From Paenibacillus sp. J23TS9 (GTDB lineage Bacteria; Bacillota; Bacilli; Paenibacillales; Paenibacillaceae): 64,000 bases of DNA. The translations under genes and the position numbers were made by a program. The DNA lies in the NCBI RefSeq assembly GCF_018403225.1, contig NZ_BOSG01000003.1:310001-374000 (forward strand), in the 5' to 3' direction. Numbering within the stretch: position 1 is the stretch's first letter; each line of letters begins with the position of its first letter. The notes beneath the pieces are model-generated. The model was not told where the DNA came from. It did not search any database and saw only the letters and a program-made list of their open reading frames with translations. Below are positions 17,110-26,206 of the stretch, piece after piece.

Positions 17110-17122
17110 TGCCGGGCTTTTT
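17100..17122 (+). terminator. Terminator of MFS exporter
   Basis: GCCCGGC-TGAT-GCCGGGC followed by five T; the stop codon lies in the loop. Confidence 0.9.
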
Positions 17123-17217
17123 CATGGGCAGAATTTGACATTCCCCGTGAAACGTTTATTTTTAGATATCAAGGATGTATACACATCCGAAACAAATATC
17201 AACCGAGGTGAAACGGT

Positions 17218-17904
17218 ATGCGGCTCCTTGTCATTGAGGATGATAGACATCTGTCCGATACAGTATGCGAAACGACGCGGGATCTGTTTGAGGCCGAGCA
17301 GGCTTTTGACGGGGAAGAAGGCTTATATATGGCAGAGCAGAACATCTACGATGTCATTATTCTTGATATTATGATGCCTTACATGGACGGATACGAGGTG
17401 CTTGGACAGCTCCGGCAAAAGGGCATCTCCACGCCAGTGCTCATTCTGACAGCCAAAGACGGAATCGATGATAAAATCCGCGGCTTCAAAAAAGGAGCCG
17501 ATGATTATCTCGTCAAGCCCTTCCACCGTGAAGAGCTGCTGCTCCGTCTGGAGGCGATTCTACGGCGGTCGGTCGGCGGATTCAAGGAAAACACGCTGAC
17601 GTTCAAGGATCTTAAGCTCAACCTGAAAAGCCGGGGTGTTCATATTGGCGAGGAAGTGGTGCTTCTGAACGGCAAGCAGATTGACCTGCTTGAGTATCTG
17701 ATCAACAACAAAAACATGATTTTGACCAAAGAGCAGATCTTTGACCGCGTCTGGGGCATGGACTCCAGCACGACAAATACGGTGATCGAGGTATACATCA
17801 GCAATCTGCGCAAAAAATTCAAAACCTTCGGTTATGACAAATACATCAAGACGATCCGGGGCATGGGCTACATGCTAGCCGAGAATGAGGACGACCATGA
17901 ATAA
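17218..17904 (+). CDS. OmpR-family response regulator
   Basis: 228 residues: receiver domain 1-115 with acidic pair E7-D8-D9, phospho-acceptor D50 (IILDIMMP), T78 and K100; winged-helix DNA-binding domain about 130-222 ('NTVIEVYISNLRKKF', 'IKTIRGMGYML'). It partners the histidine kinase encoded with an 8-base overlap. The pair resembles CiaRH/CesR-like envelope regulators. It lies convergent to mprF, so envelope charge control is possible, but nothing in the sequence proves a regulon. Confidence 0.93.
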   Translation: MRLLVIEDDRHLSDTVCETTRDLFEAEQAFDGEEGLYMAEQNIYDVIILDIMMPYMDGYEVLGQLRQKGISTPVLILTAKDGIDDKIRGFKKGADDYLVKPFHREELLLRLEAILRRSVGGFKENTLTFKDLKLNLKSRGVHIGEEVVLLNGKQIDLLEYLINNKNMILTKEQIFDRVWGMDSSTTNTVIEVYISNLRKKFKTFGYDKYIKTIRGMGYMLAENEDDHE

Positions 17905-19201
17905 GAACAAGGTTATCCGCAGCCAGCAGCTTCGCTTCATGGTATATACCCTGATCGCCTTTACCCTTCTCTTCGGTATCTTTGGCACCATTATTTTCAG
18001 CCAGATCAAGACCACGCTGTATGCCAAAACGGATACGGACCTGAATGGCTATAAAATGATGATTGAGTCCGGCGGCAGAGGTGCTGAAAACGGCACGGTC
18101 CCGGACAAGAATCCCTTTACAGACAAAAATGGCTTTCCGCCTCCCGAGAAAGGCGGCCGGCCGGGCTTTAACCCGCGCGTCATTCCGATTCAGTGGAATA
18201 AAAGCGGAGAGATCATCAACATCCAGCAAATCGGCTTTATCAACTATGAAAATTATTTCAGCAGCTTGAAGTTCGACCCTTCTACCGTGGGTGTTATTTC
18301 AAATATGAACATTAACGGCACCTATCATTTCCGAACGATTTCCGTCCCGCATCCCTCGGAGACAGGCTCCTATATCCAGCTGATGGTCAATGTGGACTCC
18401 GAGCAAAATCTGATCGACAATTTCAAACGGATTATTATTATTTGCTCGATTATCTTCATCCTGCTTTCGATCAGCGCCAGCTTCATTCTGTCCCGGAAAA
18501 TGATGAAACCGATCATCCGCTCCTGGGACAAACAGGTGGAATTCGTGGAAAACGCCTCGCATGAGCTGCGAACTCCGCTAACCATCATCCAGAACAAGCT
18601 GGAGCTGATGCAGACAACGCCCGAGAAGCGGATCATGGATACCTTCGAGAACATTGCTCTCTCCCTCTCCGAAACACGGCGGCTGTCACGCCTGACGACC
18701 GATCTGCTGACACTGGCCAGAGCAGATTCGACCGAAACGCAGCTGGAGAAGCAGACGATCGACCTGGATGAATTCGTTCACAAGGTATGCAGTCCGTATG
18801 CGGAGATTGCGGAGCTGTCGGAGAAGCATATGTGGCTGAAGCTGCATAGTAAAATCCGGCTGGAGGCCGATCCTGCACGCCTGCACCAGCTGCTGGTTAT
18901 CCTGCTGGATAATGCATTGAAATATACCGGTGAGCATGACAGCATCGGGATCAGCACCTACGTAAAGGAAAATAAAGTCTATATCGAGGTCAGCGATACC
19001 GGTATCGGCATCAGCGAAGAAGGACTATCCCGCATCTTTGACCGGTTTTATCGCGAAGACCAGGCACGCTCGCGCGAAAGCGGCGGCTCGGGGCTTGGCT
19101 TGTCCATCGCACAATGGATCGTCGACAGCCATCACGGCAGCATCCAGGCGCTGCATAACCAGCCGAAGGGCATGATTTTCCGTATCCGGCTTCCCAAATA
19201 A
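17897..19201 (+). CDS. Sensor histidine kinase, partner of the preceding regulator
   Basis: 434 residues from ATG 17897 (GAGG six bases ahead), overlapping the regulator's stop. Two membrane helices (about 14-35 and 178-198) enclose a roughly 140-residue outside sensor region rich in Gly/Pro near its start. There is no clear HAMP domain. The kinase core has H222 in 'ENASHELRTPLTI', the N-box 'LLVILLDNALKYTG', G1 'VSDTGIGIS' and G2 'GGSGLGLSIA'. The kinase would phosphorylate the response regulator at D50. The signal is unknown. Confidence 0.93.
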   Translation: MNKNKVIRSQQLRFMVYTLIAFTLLFGIFGTIIFSQIKTTLYAKTDTDLNGYKMMIESGGRGAENGTVPDKNPFTDKNGFPPPEKGGRPGFNPRVIPIQWNKSGEIINIQQIGFINYENYFSSLKFDPSTVGVISNMNINGTYHFRTISVPHPSETGSYIQLMVNVDSEQNLIDNFKRIIIICSIIFILLSISASFILSRKMMKPIIRSWDKQVEFVENASHELRTPLTIIQNKLELMQTTPEKRIMDTFENIALSLSETRRLSRLTTDLLTLARADSTETQLEKQTIDLDEFVHKVCSPYAEIAELSEKHMWLKLHSKIRLEADPARLHQLLVILLDNALKYTGEHDSIGISTYVKENKVYIEVSDTGIGISEEGLSRIFDRFYREDQARSRESGGSGLGLSIAQWIVDSHHGSIQALHNQPKGMIFRIRLPK

Positions 19202-19227
19202 TCTGACTGCCACCGGCTGCTCCGGCC

Positions 19228-19264
19228 GTCTTTCTTATCCCCAAACGGGCGTGAGAAGAAAGAC
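19228..19264. repeat. Inverted repeat after the two-component operon
   Basis: GTCTTTCTT and AAGAAAGAC are 9-bp perfect arms with a 19-base loop. No real T-run follows; it may protect the 3' end of the kinase mRNA or be a weak terminator. Confidence 0.45.
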
Positions 19265-19332
19265 AGTTAGTTTTCCGTACTTCCGTGGGATTACAACATG
19301 GCGTTCGGAGGATACGGCGTACTTCCTTAGAT

Positions 19333-19392
19333 AAAAAGAAAGAGCAGTCGGCACAGATCATCCGGAGGATGACTGAGGCCCTGCTCTTTTTG
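19333..19392. terminator. Bidirectional terminator between kinase and mprF
   Basis: AAAGAGCAG pairs with CTGCTCTTT, with an inner CATCC/GGATG hairpin; A-run before and T-run after serve both convergent units. It lies ten bases from the mprF stop. Confidence 0.8.
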
Positions 19393-19402
19393 TATTCATC
19401 TA

Positions 19403-22048
19403 CTATTTTCTGACTTCCTGCACCCGCCTGGACACCAATCTCACCAGATCCACGGTCAGCACAGGCAGCGACACCCAGGCTGGATAAGCCAGGAAACGCG
19501 GCTCCCACTCCGGAGCAAACTTTTCCTTATATCTGCGCAAGCCCTTGAATCCATACCAATGGCCGCCGTATTGGAATACCAGCGCAGCCAGCTTTTCCTC
19601 GCGAAGTGCGCTCTTGCTCTCCCCGACACTGGATAACGGTGCGTTGCCCAGATTAAAGACCTTGTATCCCTGCTCCTTGCACCATTCAATCAGCTTGACG
19701 AACAGATAATCCATCGTGCCATTCGGCGTTCCGCTTTGGTGGCGCATCAGATCAATGGACATCGTGTTTTTTTCATCATATCCAGGTGCTAGAGAGGCAA
19801 ACGCAAGAATGTTACCTTCAGGATTCTTCAGCAATGCTATAGGAGCCTGCTCCAGATAATCTTGGTTAAACCATCCAAGTGAGAAGCCCTTCTCCCGTCT
19901 GCCCTTGATCCATTCATCGGACACCTTGCGCAGTTCCTCCAGAAGCGCGTTTCCGAAAGGTGGTACAGCCATTTCAAAAATATATCCTTCACGCTCGAAC
20001 CGATTGCGGACACTCCGCAAATCAGTAGCCTTTTTGCCGCTCAGAGTGAAGTTCTCCAAAGGAATCAGCGCCTCTTCTCCCAGCTTAAAGAAGCGGTAGC
20101 CATATTCATGATAGATAGGCAGATATTCCGGTGTCGCCTGATAGAACACAACGGACATCGCATACTGGTCAGCATACTGCTGAAAATCGGCAATCGCCTC
20201 CGGTACCAGCTTTATAGGACCCAGCGGATCACCCAGCACCACCAGCTTGTCCCTCGCCTTGGCGTACGGTATGAGGACCTGATCCTCCTGCGACCAGAAA
20301 AAGCTCTTATCTCCCGTAAACAGCATATGTGTTAGTAAATTGCCTTGATTCCGCTTCAGGAACAGCCGCAGCTTGTCCAGCTCCTCCGGCCCTGCTGCAG
20401 CTGCGATTTTTCGGTTGGGCCTTAGCAGCAGCAGCATGGTCAGCAGCACCCATGATCCGGCCAGGCCAATCAGCGCTGTGATCGCATAGGGCCTTGGTCC
20501 AAACATCCAATGGATGCGGTCTGCCGTCGGCAGATGCCTGAGCCAGCCATAATGAACATGGCTTCCGATCCAGTAGTAGACAAACGCAATGACAGCCGAC
20601 AGCACGTACCATAACAGGTAGCTGCGGGCCTCTACAGGAGCCCCCACACGGTAAAACCTGGCCCGCGACACCCATAATGCGATGCCGACAATGAGCAGAA
20701 ATATTGCTTCTTCAAAATCAAACGCCTTGATAAACGTAAAGACCGCGCCTGCAAGCAGCAGAACGCCTGTCCAAACATAGGCCCTGTGAATCCGCAGCGA
20801 AATGCCGCGGGATAACACAACCAGCATAAATCCGATGATAACCGAGAGCAGATGCGACAAGCGCATGAGCGGCATGGACAGGATCTCTTCTGTCAGCCGA
20901 AGCCGATACAGCAGCCCCGGCGTAGCTGCCGAGAGCAGCAGCACCAGACCACTCACCAGCACCAGCTTGCCCAGCGCCCATACACCGAGATCGCTCAGAA
21001 AGCGGTATTGTCCCGGCCACCGCCATAGTCTTTGCCATCCGTTCAGAGGGAACTCAGTTCCATCATCCTGCTTGTCCCCGGCCTGTTTGGCCACATTGCC
21101 CAGCTCGAATGCCGAAAGGATCAGCCCGATCAGCCATGGCACAATATAATAGAACAAACGGAACAGAACCAGCACCGCCATCGCGCGGTCGGAAGGGAAG
21201 CCCAGCTGTTCAAGCCCCAAGAGCACCGTCAGATCGAAGGCTCCAATGCCGCCGGGCGCCATGCTCAGAATTCCGGCAATCGCGGCCACCGCATACATGC
21301 CGATTACTTCGCGGAAGGATACATCATGGAGCACACTGCTGGCAATCAGCCAGAAGGTCACTCCGGCGCAGGCCCATTCCAGCAAAGAAGCGCTGAGAGA
21401 TATGCCTACGGTCGTCCACGGTGTTCTTCCCTCGCCGCGGTTGAACCATTTGGCGAAGAGCGAGGATCTCTGCATCAAGACAAAGAGCGGCAGATACAGC
21501 GCCATACCCCATACCGCAAAGATAAGCCACCTGTGTTCCTTAAAAAGGTCCCCTACCATAAAAACTCCGGCTATAATACCCCAAGAGAGGATCGATAATC
21601 CCGTCACCACAATCGGCGAAAGAAATACCACCGCCGAAGCCATCAATATAGGTGAAATCCCACTTCTTTTATATAAAATTGTCCGGAGTCCCGCTCCGGT
21701 TAATCCGGCAAATCCAATAATATTATTGAACGTATTGGCAATCCATGCGTATCGAAATGTACTCCAAAATCCAACCTTTAGCCGGAAATGGCGGCGGATC
21801 ATAAAGTCATAGAGGCTCATTACCGCAATTGAAAAAAGGGAAAACAGAAAAATCTCCACAACCGCTTCTACCGACAAACGACGCAGCTCGCCAAACGTAC
21901 GGCCGAGGGAAACCTGCCGCAGCTCCTTCTGGCCTTCCCAGTAGACAAGCCCGATAACGATGAGCGGAATCAGCAACCGAACCGCTTTAATCCGGTATAT
22001 GGAAGCCAGAATGCGGAATATTTTGTACCGCTCCAGCCTTTCCTTCAT
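19403..22048 (-). CDS. mprF: Phosphatidylglycerol lysyltransferase/flippase
   Basis: 881 residues from ATG 22048 (AAAGGG eight bases ahead; a GTG at 22057 is too close). The N-terminal two-thirds carries about 14 membrane segments forming the flippase, including 'GFAGLTGAGLRT' and 'SMAPGGIGAFDLTVLLGLE', typical of the MprF/UPF0104 fold. The cytosolic C-terminal part (about 530-870) is the DUF2156 synthase with tandem GNAT folds ('FFWSQEDQVLIPYAKARDKLVVLGDP', 'FNLGNAPLSSVG'). MprF transfers Lys (or another amino acid) from tRNA to phosphatidylglycerol and moves the product to the outer leaflet, lowering susceptibility to cationic peptides. It is convergent with a two-component system. Confidence 0.95.
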   Translation of the reverse strand: MKERLERYKIFRILASIYRIKAVRLLIPLIVIGLVYWEGQKELRQVSLGRTFGELRRLSVEAVVEIFLFSLFSIAVMSLYDFMIRRHFRLKVGFWSTFRYAWIANTFNNIIGFAGLTGAGLRTILYKRSGISPILMASAVVFLSPIVVTGLSILSWGIIAGVFMVGDLFKEHRWLIFAVWGMALYLPLFVLMQRSSLFAKWFNRGEGRTPWTTVGISLSASLLEWACAGVTFWLIASSVLHDVSFREVIGMYAVAAIAGILSMAPGGIGAFDLTVLLGLEQLGFPSDRAMAVLVLFRLFYYIVPWLIGLILSAFELGNVAKQAGDKQDDGTEFPLNGWQRLWRWPGQYRFLSDLGVWALGKLVLVSGLVLLLSAATPGLLYRLRLTEEILSMPLMRLSHLLSVIIGFMLVVLSRGISLRIHRAYVWTGVLLLAGAVFTFIKAFDFEEAIFLLIVGIALWVSRARFYRVGAPVEARSYLLWYVLSAVIAFVYYWIGSHVHYGWLRHLPTADRIHWMFGPRPYAITALIGLAGSWVLLTMLLLLRPNRKIAAAAGPEELDKLRLFLKRNQGNLLTHMLFTGDKSFFWSQEDQVLIPYAKARDKLVVLGDPLGPIKLVPEAIADFQQYADQYAMSVVFYQATPEYLPIYHEYGYRFFKLGEEALIPLENFTLSGKKATDLRSVRNRFEREGYIFEMAVPPFGNALLEELRKVSDEWIKGRREKGFSLGWFNQDYLEQAPIALLKNPEGNILAFASLAPGYDEKNTMSIDLMRHQSGTPNGTMDYLFVKLIEWCKEQGYKVFNLGNAPLSSVGESKSALREEKLAALVFQYGGHWYGFKGLRRYKEKFAPEWEPRFLAYPAWVSLPVLTVDLVRLVSRRVQEVRK

Positions 22049-22134
22049 GCCATGCACCCTTTCACTTGTAAAGATTGGAATTTAAGTCCCTTATTATCCT
22101 AACATAAAGCTTGGCCGATACAAATATTTAAAAC

Positions 22135-22171
22135 AAAAGCCAGCCCGGTTGAGAATCATCGGCTGGCTTTT
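22135..22171 (-). terminator. Terminator of catalase gene
   Basis: Arms AAAAGCCAGCC / GGCTGGCTTTT, 11 bp perfect, followed on the minus strand by TTTTGTTTT; it separates the catalase gene from mprF. Confidence 0.9.
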
Positions 22172-22200
22172 GTACATTATACCTTATACCTTAGGGCAGT

Positions 22201-24339
22201 TTACTTGGACATAGACAGTTCTCTGTCCCAATGACGGTGCATGGCAATCGCGTCCACCAGCTTTTGACCGAAGTCTTGACCGCTTTCTGCATCGCTGCTG
22301 ATGATAAGTCCGGTGTCCGTGAGCGATATTTCCAGATTCCCTACAGGTTGATCCGGACTCGCGACATGGATGCCCGCTGTACCCAGCAATCCCAGTGCCT
22401 TGCCTGCTGCGCCGATTGTTTTGAAATGGTTATAGGCTTCTATAATGAAGTTAACCGCTTCGCGGATCATGCCAATCTGTGCAATACTCTCCTCACCGCC
22501 GGCTATATATACAGCGTCGTACAAGACGGAGTCAGCCGTCAGGAATGTTTGCTTCACCTGCTGTTGATCTCCTTCTGTACCCGTAATCATGCCCAAATGT
22601 TCACTGATAATTTCAGCCGTTACCCCAGCTCCCTGAAGCGCTGCCAATACCGCCTTCATTTCAGCGGAATCAAAGCCGTTTGCGGCAAGCACAGCAATTT
22701 TGCGGGTCGCGGCAGATTTGGCCGTATTCAGCTGGCTCAGCGCCGGCGATAACAAAGTAACACTCTCACGGACTTCTTCTGTTGGCGCCTTCGGTGCCTC
22801 TGCTCCGATACCGAGAGCCACCTGCTCAGCCAAAATCAGATCCACATTGCTGAGATTGTTGACCATTTGCTGCTGAATGCTCTTGGTCTGCACCTTCCCC
22901 AGCTCAAAACGGAAGGCCTTGATCATATGCTTCTGCTCCACATCGGACATGCTGTTCCAGAACAGCTTGGCCTGGCTGTAATGATCCTTGAAGCTGTCAC
23001 TGCGGGCGCGTACCTTGCGGCCCTCCACCTTTTCCTGATAATGTACATATCCGCCTTCCTGCTCGGTGGCCTCGTGCGGATCGTTATTATTCAGGGAGTT
23101 TTTGTGGTAGCTCGTTTGGCCCTGGTTGATCGTCATCCGGTGCATCCCGTCGCGTTGGTTATTGTGTACCGGTGCCAATGGACGGTTAATCGGGATTTCA
23201 TGGAAGTTTGGTCCGCCGAGGCGGGACAGCTGTGTGTCTGTATAGGAGAACAAACGGCCCTGCAGCAGCGGGTCATTACTGAAATCGATGCCAGGCACCA
23301 CATGTCCCACATGGAACGCAATCTGCTCGGTTTCCGCAAAGAAATTATCCACATTGCGGTTCAGCGTCATTTTACCAATCCGGCGTACCGGAATGAGCTC
23401 CTCAGGCCACAGCTTGGTCGGATCCAGAATATCAAAATCGAAGTTGAATTCCTCATCCTCACGGATGATCTGCACGCCGAACTCAAACTCCGGATAATTG
23501 CCCATCTCAATGGCTTCGGACAAATCGCGGCGGTTGAAATCCGGGTCTTTACCGGCTATTTTCTGCGCTTCATCCCATACCAGAGAATGCACGCCAAGCA
23601 GCGGTTTCCAGTGGAATTTAACAAAATGGGCTTCTCCCTTCTCGTTCACAAACCGGAAGGTATGAACGCCGAAGCCCTCCATCATCCGGAAGCTGCGTGG
23701 AATCGCGCGATCTGACATGGCCCACATGATCATATGTGTCGATTCTGTATTGTTCGCGATGAAATCCCAGTGTGTGTCATGCGCTGTGGAGGCCTGCGGA
23801 ATTTCGTTATGAGGCTCCGGCTTGACCGCATGAACAAAATCAGGGAATTTCATGGCATCCTGTATGAAAAAGACCGGCATGTTATTGCCCACCAGGTCAA
23901 AGTTTCCTTCTTCGGTATAGAACTTGGTTGCAAAGCCTCTGACATCACGTACCGTATCTGCGGAGCCTCTCGAACCTGCCACGGTTGAGAAACGGACAAA
24001 CACTGGAGTTTTTGCGGTTGGATCCTGCAGAAACTTAGCTTTGGTAAACTCGGCCATCGGCTCATAGACCTGAAAATAACCGTGCGCGCCAAAACCTCTG
24101 GCATGGACAATCCGCTCAGGAATCCGTTCATGGTCAAAATGGGTCATTTTTTCTCTGAATTGAAAGTCTTCCATCAGGGTTGGACCTCGGTCCCCCGCCT
24201 TTAGCGAATGCTCATCATCCGTAATGCGTAACCCTTGATTGGTCGTCATTTTCTGACCGGAGTCATTCACGCTAAAATCTTTCAGCTGCTCTTTCTTGCT
24301 CTCTTCATTGATGTTCATATTATCCCGATCTTTATTCAT
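22201..24339 (-). CDS. katE: Large-subunit (clade 2) catalase
   Basis: About 712 residues from ATG 24339, which suits the GGAGG box better than the ATG at 24348. The catalase core has 'IVHARGFGAHGYF' with the distal His near 79, 'FVRFSTVAGSRGSADTVRDVRGFATKFYT', the distal Asn in 'GNNMPVFFIQDA', and the haem-ligand Tyr in 'GRLFSYTDTQLSRLGGPNF'. The last ~150 residues ('RKIAVLAANGFDSAEMKAVLAALQGAGV') form the DJ-1/PfpI-like domain that distinguishes large-subunit HPII-type catalases. It breaks down hydrogen peroxide in the cytosol. It is divergent from a Cys-containing ArsR regulator, whose operator lies in the shared gap and could affect both. KatE or KatX type cannot be separated by sequence alone. 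Confidence 0.93.
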   Translation of the reverse strand: MNKDRDNMNINEESKKEQLKDFSVNDSGQKMTTNQGLRITDDEHSLKAGDRGPTLMEDFQFREKMTHFDHERIPERIVHARGFGAHGYFQVYEPMAEFTKAKFLQDPTAKTPVFVRFSTVAGSRGSADTVRDVRGFATKFYTEEGNFDLVGNNMPVFFIQDAMKFPDFVHAVKPEPHNEIPQASTAHDTHWDFIANNTESTHMIMWAMSDRAIPRSFRMMEGFGVHTFRFVNEKGEAHFVKFHWKPLLGVHSLVWDEAQKIAGKDPDFNRRDLSEAIEMGNYPEFEFGVQIIREDEEFNFDFDILDPTKLWPEELIPVRRIGKMTLNRNVDNFFAETEQIAFHVGHVVPGIDFSNDPLLQGRLFSYTDTQLSRLGGPNFHEIPINRPLAPVHNNQRDGMHRMTINQGQTSYHKNSLNNNDPHEATEQEGGYVHYQEKVEGRKVRARSDSFKDHYSQAKLFWNSMSDVEQKHMIKAFRFELGKVQTKSIQQQMVNNLSNVDLILAEQVALGIGAEAPKAPTEEVRESVTLLSPALSQLNTAKSAATRKIAVLAANGFDSAEMKAVLAALQGAGVTAEIISEHLGMITGTEGDQQQVKQTFLTADSVLYDAVYIAGGEESIAQIGMIREAVNFIIEAYNHFKTIGAAGKALGLLGTAGIHVASPDQPVGNLEISLTDTGLIISSDAESGQDFGQKLVDAIAMHRHWDRELSMSK

Positions 24340-24501
24340 GAAGTTCATTCCCTCCTGTTCTTATGTACGGCTCTGTGTCCGAATATGAATACACACGGTA
24401 TTACCCTTCTGGATATCGCATTAAACGAAGCTTACGGAAACAGAAATATATCCCTGATGCTCGCATCCTTTTTTAACCAAGTCATATTTTCCGAAAGTAT
24501 A

Positions 24502-24529
24502 TTTACATTTCTATAAAAATAGATATAAT
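24502..24529 (+). promoter_or_regulatory. Promoter of arsR with start at the initiation codon
   Basis: TTTACA (24502-24507) and a perfect TATAAT (24524-24529) with a 16-bp spacer. The expected start of transcription is 24536-24537, and the ATG begins at 24537. There is no room for a ribosome site, so the mRNA seems to be leaderless. Confidence 0.65.
24507..24526. promoter_or_regulatory. ArsR-type operator, site 1
   Basis: The core TCTAT-AAAA-ATAGA is an inverted repeat lying between the -35 and -10 boxes of the arsR promoter. A 20-base copy with one mismatch is found at 24903-24922 ahead of the OYE gene. A protein bound here would block arsR transcription, and might affect the divergent catalase gene. 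Confidence 0.7.
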
Positions 24530-24536
24530 AAAGCAC

Positions 24537-24848
24537 ATGGATATATTATTAACGATCAAAGCGTTATCTAACGAGACCCGGTTCAACATTCTGGAGTGGC
24601 TGAAACATCCGGAGAATCATTTTGGTCCGCAGGAGCATATGCCAGCAACCTGTGATTTTAAGGGCGGGATATGCGTCGGATCGGTATCGGAGAAAACCGG
24701 CCTCGCCCAATCCGTTGTTTCCGGCTATCTGGTCAAGTTGCAGAAGGCAGGCTTGTTGGAGTCCCGCCGCTCGGGACAGTGGACTTATTACAGACGTGAT
24801 GAGGAGGGTATTAACCGCTTTATCGAACAACTCAAGAAAGAGCTTTAG
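24537..24848 (+). CDS. ArsR-family redox-type repressor
   Basis: A 103-residue winged-helix protein: 'IKALSNETRFNILEWL' (helix 1-2, about 7-22) and recognition region 'SEKTGLAQSVVSGYLVKLQKAGLLESRRSGQWTYYRRDE' (about 51-89). Between them is an insertion holding C39 and C46 (ATCDFKGGIC), at a place where a thiol switch or metal site could sit. The adjacent Old Yellow Enzyme and catalase genes suggest it senses electrophiles or oxidants rather than metals (inference). Its own operator overlaps the promoter. The ATG coincides with the predicted transcription start; no Shine-Dalgarno is present. Confidence 0.88.
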   Translation: MDILLTIKALSNETRFNILEWLKHPENHFGPQEHMPATCDFKGGICVGSVSEKTGLAQSVVSGYLVKLQKAGLLESRRSGQWTYYRRDEEGINRFIEQLKKEL

Positions 24849-24894
24849 GCTTAAACGCATAACCATACGCAATTAAGCAAAAGCTCTTTCTTTT
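24834..24894 (+). terminator. Terminator of arsR, overlapping its 3' end
   Basis: Arms AAGAAAGAGCTTT / AAAGCTCTTTCTT, 13 bp perfect, with T-rich tail. The first arm includes the last codons and part of the stop of arsR. It separates arsR from the OYE gene, which must use its own promoter. Confidence 0.85.
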
Positions 24895-24902
24895 GATCAT
24901 AT

Positions 24903-24922
24903 ATATCTATTTTTATGGAAAT
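24903..24922. promoter_or_regulatory. ArsR-type operator, site 2 (ahead of OYE gene)
   Basis: Inverted copy of site 1 with 19 of 20 bases identical (core TCTAT-TTTT-ATGGA), 41 bases before the OYE start. It implies that the ArsR protein controls both its own gene and the reductase from separate promoters. Confidence 0.7.
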
Positions 24923-24963
24923 ATAGAAAAGTAAAAAATTAAACATATTGGAGGATTCCATAC

Positions 24964-26088
24964 ATGAGTCAACAAAAACAGGATGTCCGTTCTACAGCTT
25001 CATTATTCCAGCCTTATACTTTGGGTAACTTAAACCTGCAATCCAAAATCGTGATGGCGCCGATGACCCGCGGTTTCTCCCCGAACGGAGTACCGGGAGC
25101 GAACGTCGCTGCTTACTATCGCCGCCGCGCCGAGAACGGCGTCGGCCTGATCATCACGGAAGGCACGGCAATTGACCATCCGGCGGCAGTCGAAAGTCCG
25201 AGCATACCGAACTTCCACGGTGAAGCAGCCTTGAACGGCTGGGCCGAAGTAGTGAAGCAGGTCCATGAAGCCGGCGGCAAAATCATGCCGCAAATTTGGC
25301 ATGTCGGCATGACGCGTGCTGTCGGCTCCGAGCCGAACCCGGAAGCGCTGCCGATCGGCCCGTCCGGGCTTGACCTGAACGGCAACAAGGTGACCGAGCC
25401 GATGACGGTGGATGAGATTCACTACGTCGTCAAAGCCTATGCCGATGCAGCCGCCAATGCCAAACGGATCGGCTTTGATGGCGTGGAAATCCACGGCGCC
25501 CACGGATATCTGATCGACCAATTCCTGTGGGAAACCACCAATCAGCGGACTGACGAATACGGCGGCGACATGATGAAGCGTGCCCGGTTCGCGATCGAAG
25601 TCGTTCAAGCCGTCCGTGCGGCAGTGGGTCCGGACTTTCCGGTTGCGCTGCGTCTCTCCCAGTGGAAAACGACCAAGTATGACGCGAAACTGGCAGATAC
25701 ACCGGAAAAATTGAAGGAGCTGCTTACCGCCTTGTCCGATGCGGGCGTTGATATATTCCACTGCTCCACGCGTCGCTTTTGGGAACCGGAATTCGAAGGC
25801 TCCGATCTGAACTTTGCCGGATGGGCGAAGAAGCTTACAGGAAAAACCGTTATTACGGTAGGCTCCGTAGGTCTTGACGAAGCCTTCACCAGCCTCTTCA
25901 CCGACGGTACGGGCGCAGGCAAGAAGGATATAGACGACCTGCTGGAACGTCTGGAGAAAAATGAGTTTGATCTGGTTGCGGTCGGCCGTGCACTGCTCGC
26001 TGATCCTGCCTGGGCCACCAAAGTACGCGAAGGGCGTTTCGATGATCTCCAGCCGTTCACACCGGATGCGCTGAAAACATTGGTTTAA
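24964..26088 (+). CDS. Old Yellow Enzyme family alkene reductase
   Basis: A 374-residue FMN-dependent TIM-barrel protein. 'MAPMTRGFSPNGVPG' starts the FMN site; H177 and H180 in 'VEIHGAHGYLIDQFLWE' bind the carbonyl oxygen of the substrate and Y182 is the likely proton donor; 'RTDEYGG' is the classical phosphate/loop motif; 'AVGRALLADPAW' closes the FMN phosphate site. It would reduce the C=C bond of electrophilic enals, enones, quinones or nitro compounds with NAD(P)H. GGAGG precedes the ATG. Control is likely through ArsR site 2. Confidence 0.93.
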   Translation: MSQQKQDVRSTASLFQPYTLGNLNLQSKIVMAPMTRGFSPNGVPGANVAAYYRRRAENGVGLIITEGTAIDHPAAVESPSIPNFHGEAALNGWAEVVKQVHEAGGKIMPQIWHVGMTRAVGSEPNPEALPIGPSGLDLNGNKVTEPMTVDEIHYVVKAYADAAANAKRIGFDGVEIHGAHGYLIDQFLWETTNQRTDEYGGDMMKRARFAIEVVQAVRAAVGPDFPVALRLSQWKTTKYDAKLADTPEKLKELLTALSDAGVDIFHCSTRRFWEPEFEGSDLNFAGWAKKLTGKTVITVGSVGLDEAFTSLFTDGTGAGKKDIDDLLERLEKNEFDLVAVGRALLADPAWATKVREGRFDDLQPFTPDALKTLV

Positions 26089-26141
26089 TGTGACTGACCG
26101 AATCCCCTCCGGGACAGTTCAGCATTAGATCTTGATATACG

Positions 26142-26184
26142 AAAGGACCGGGAAGAGCCTGCAGCTCTTTCCCGGTCCTTTTTT
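26142..26184 (+). terminator. Terminator of OYE gene
   Basis: Long stem AAAGGACCGGG-AAGAGC / GCTCTTTCCCGGTCCTTT with one bulge, then six T. It also lies convergent to the MMPL gene end at 26207. Confidence 0.9.
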
Positions 26185-26206
26185 GCCGTTAACGTACAGC
26201 TATCAT

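Noticed and set aside
22867..23715. A 282-codon plus-strand frame inside the catalase gene
   Set aside because: Hydrophobic antisense shadow of a well-supported catalase.
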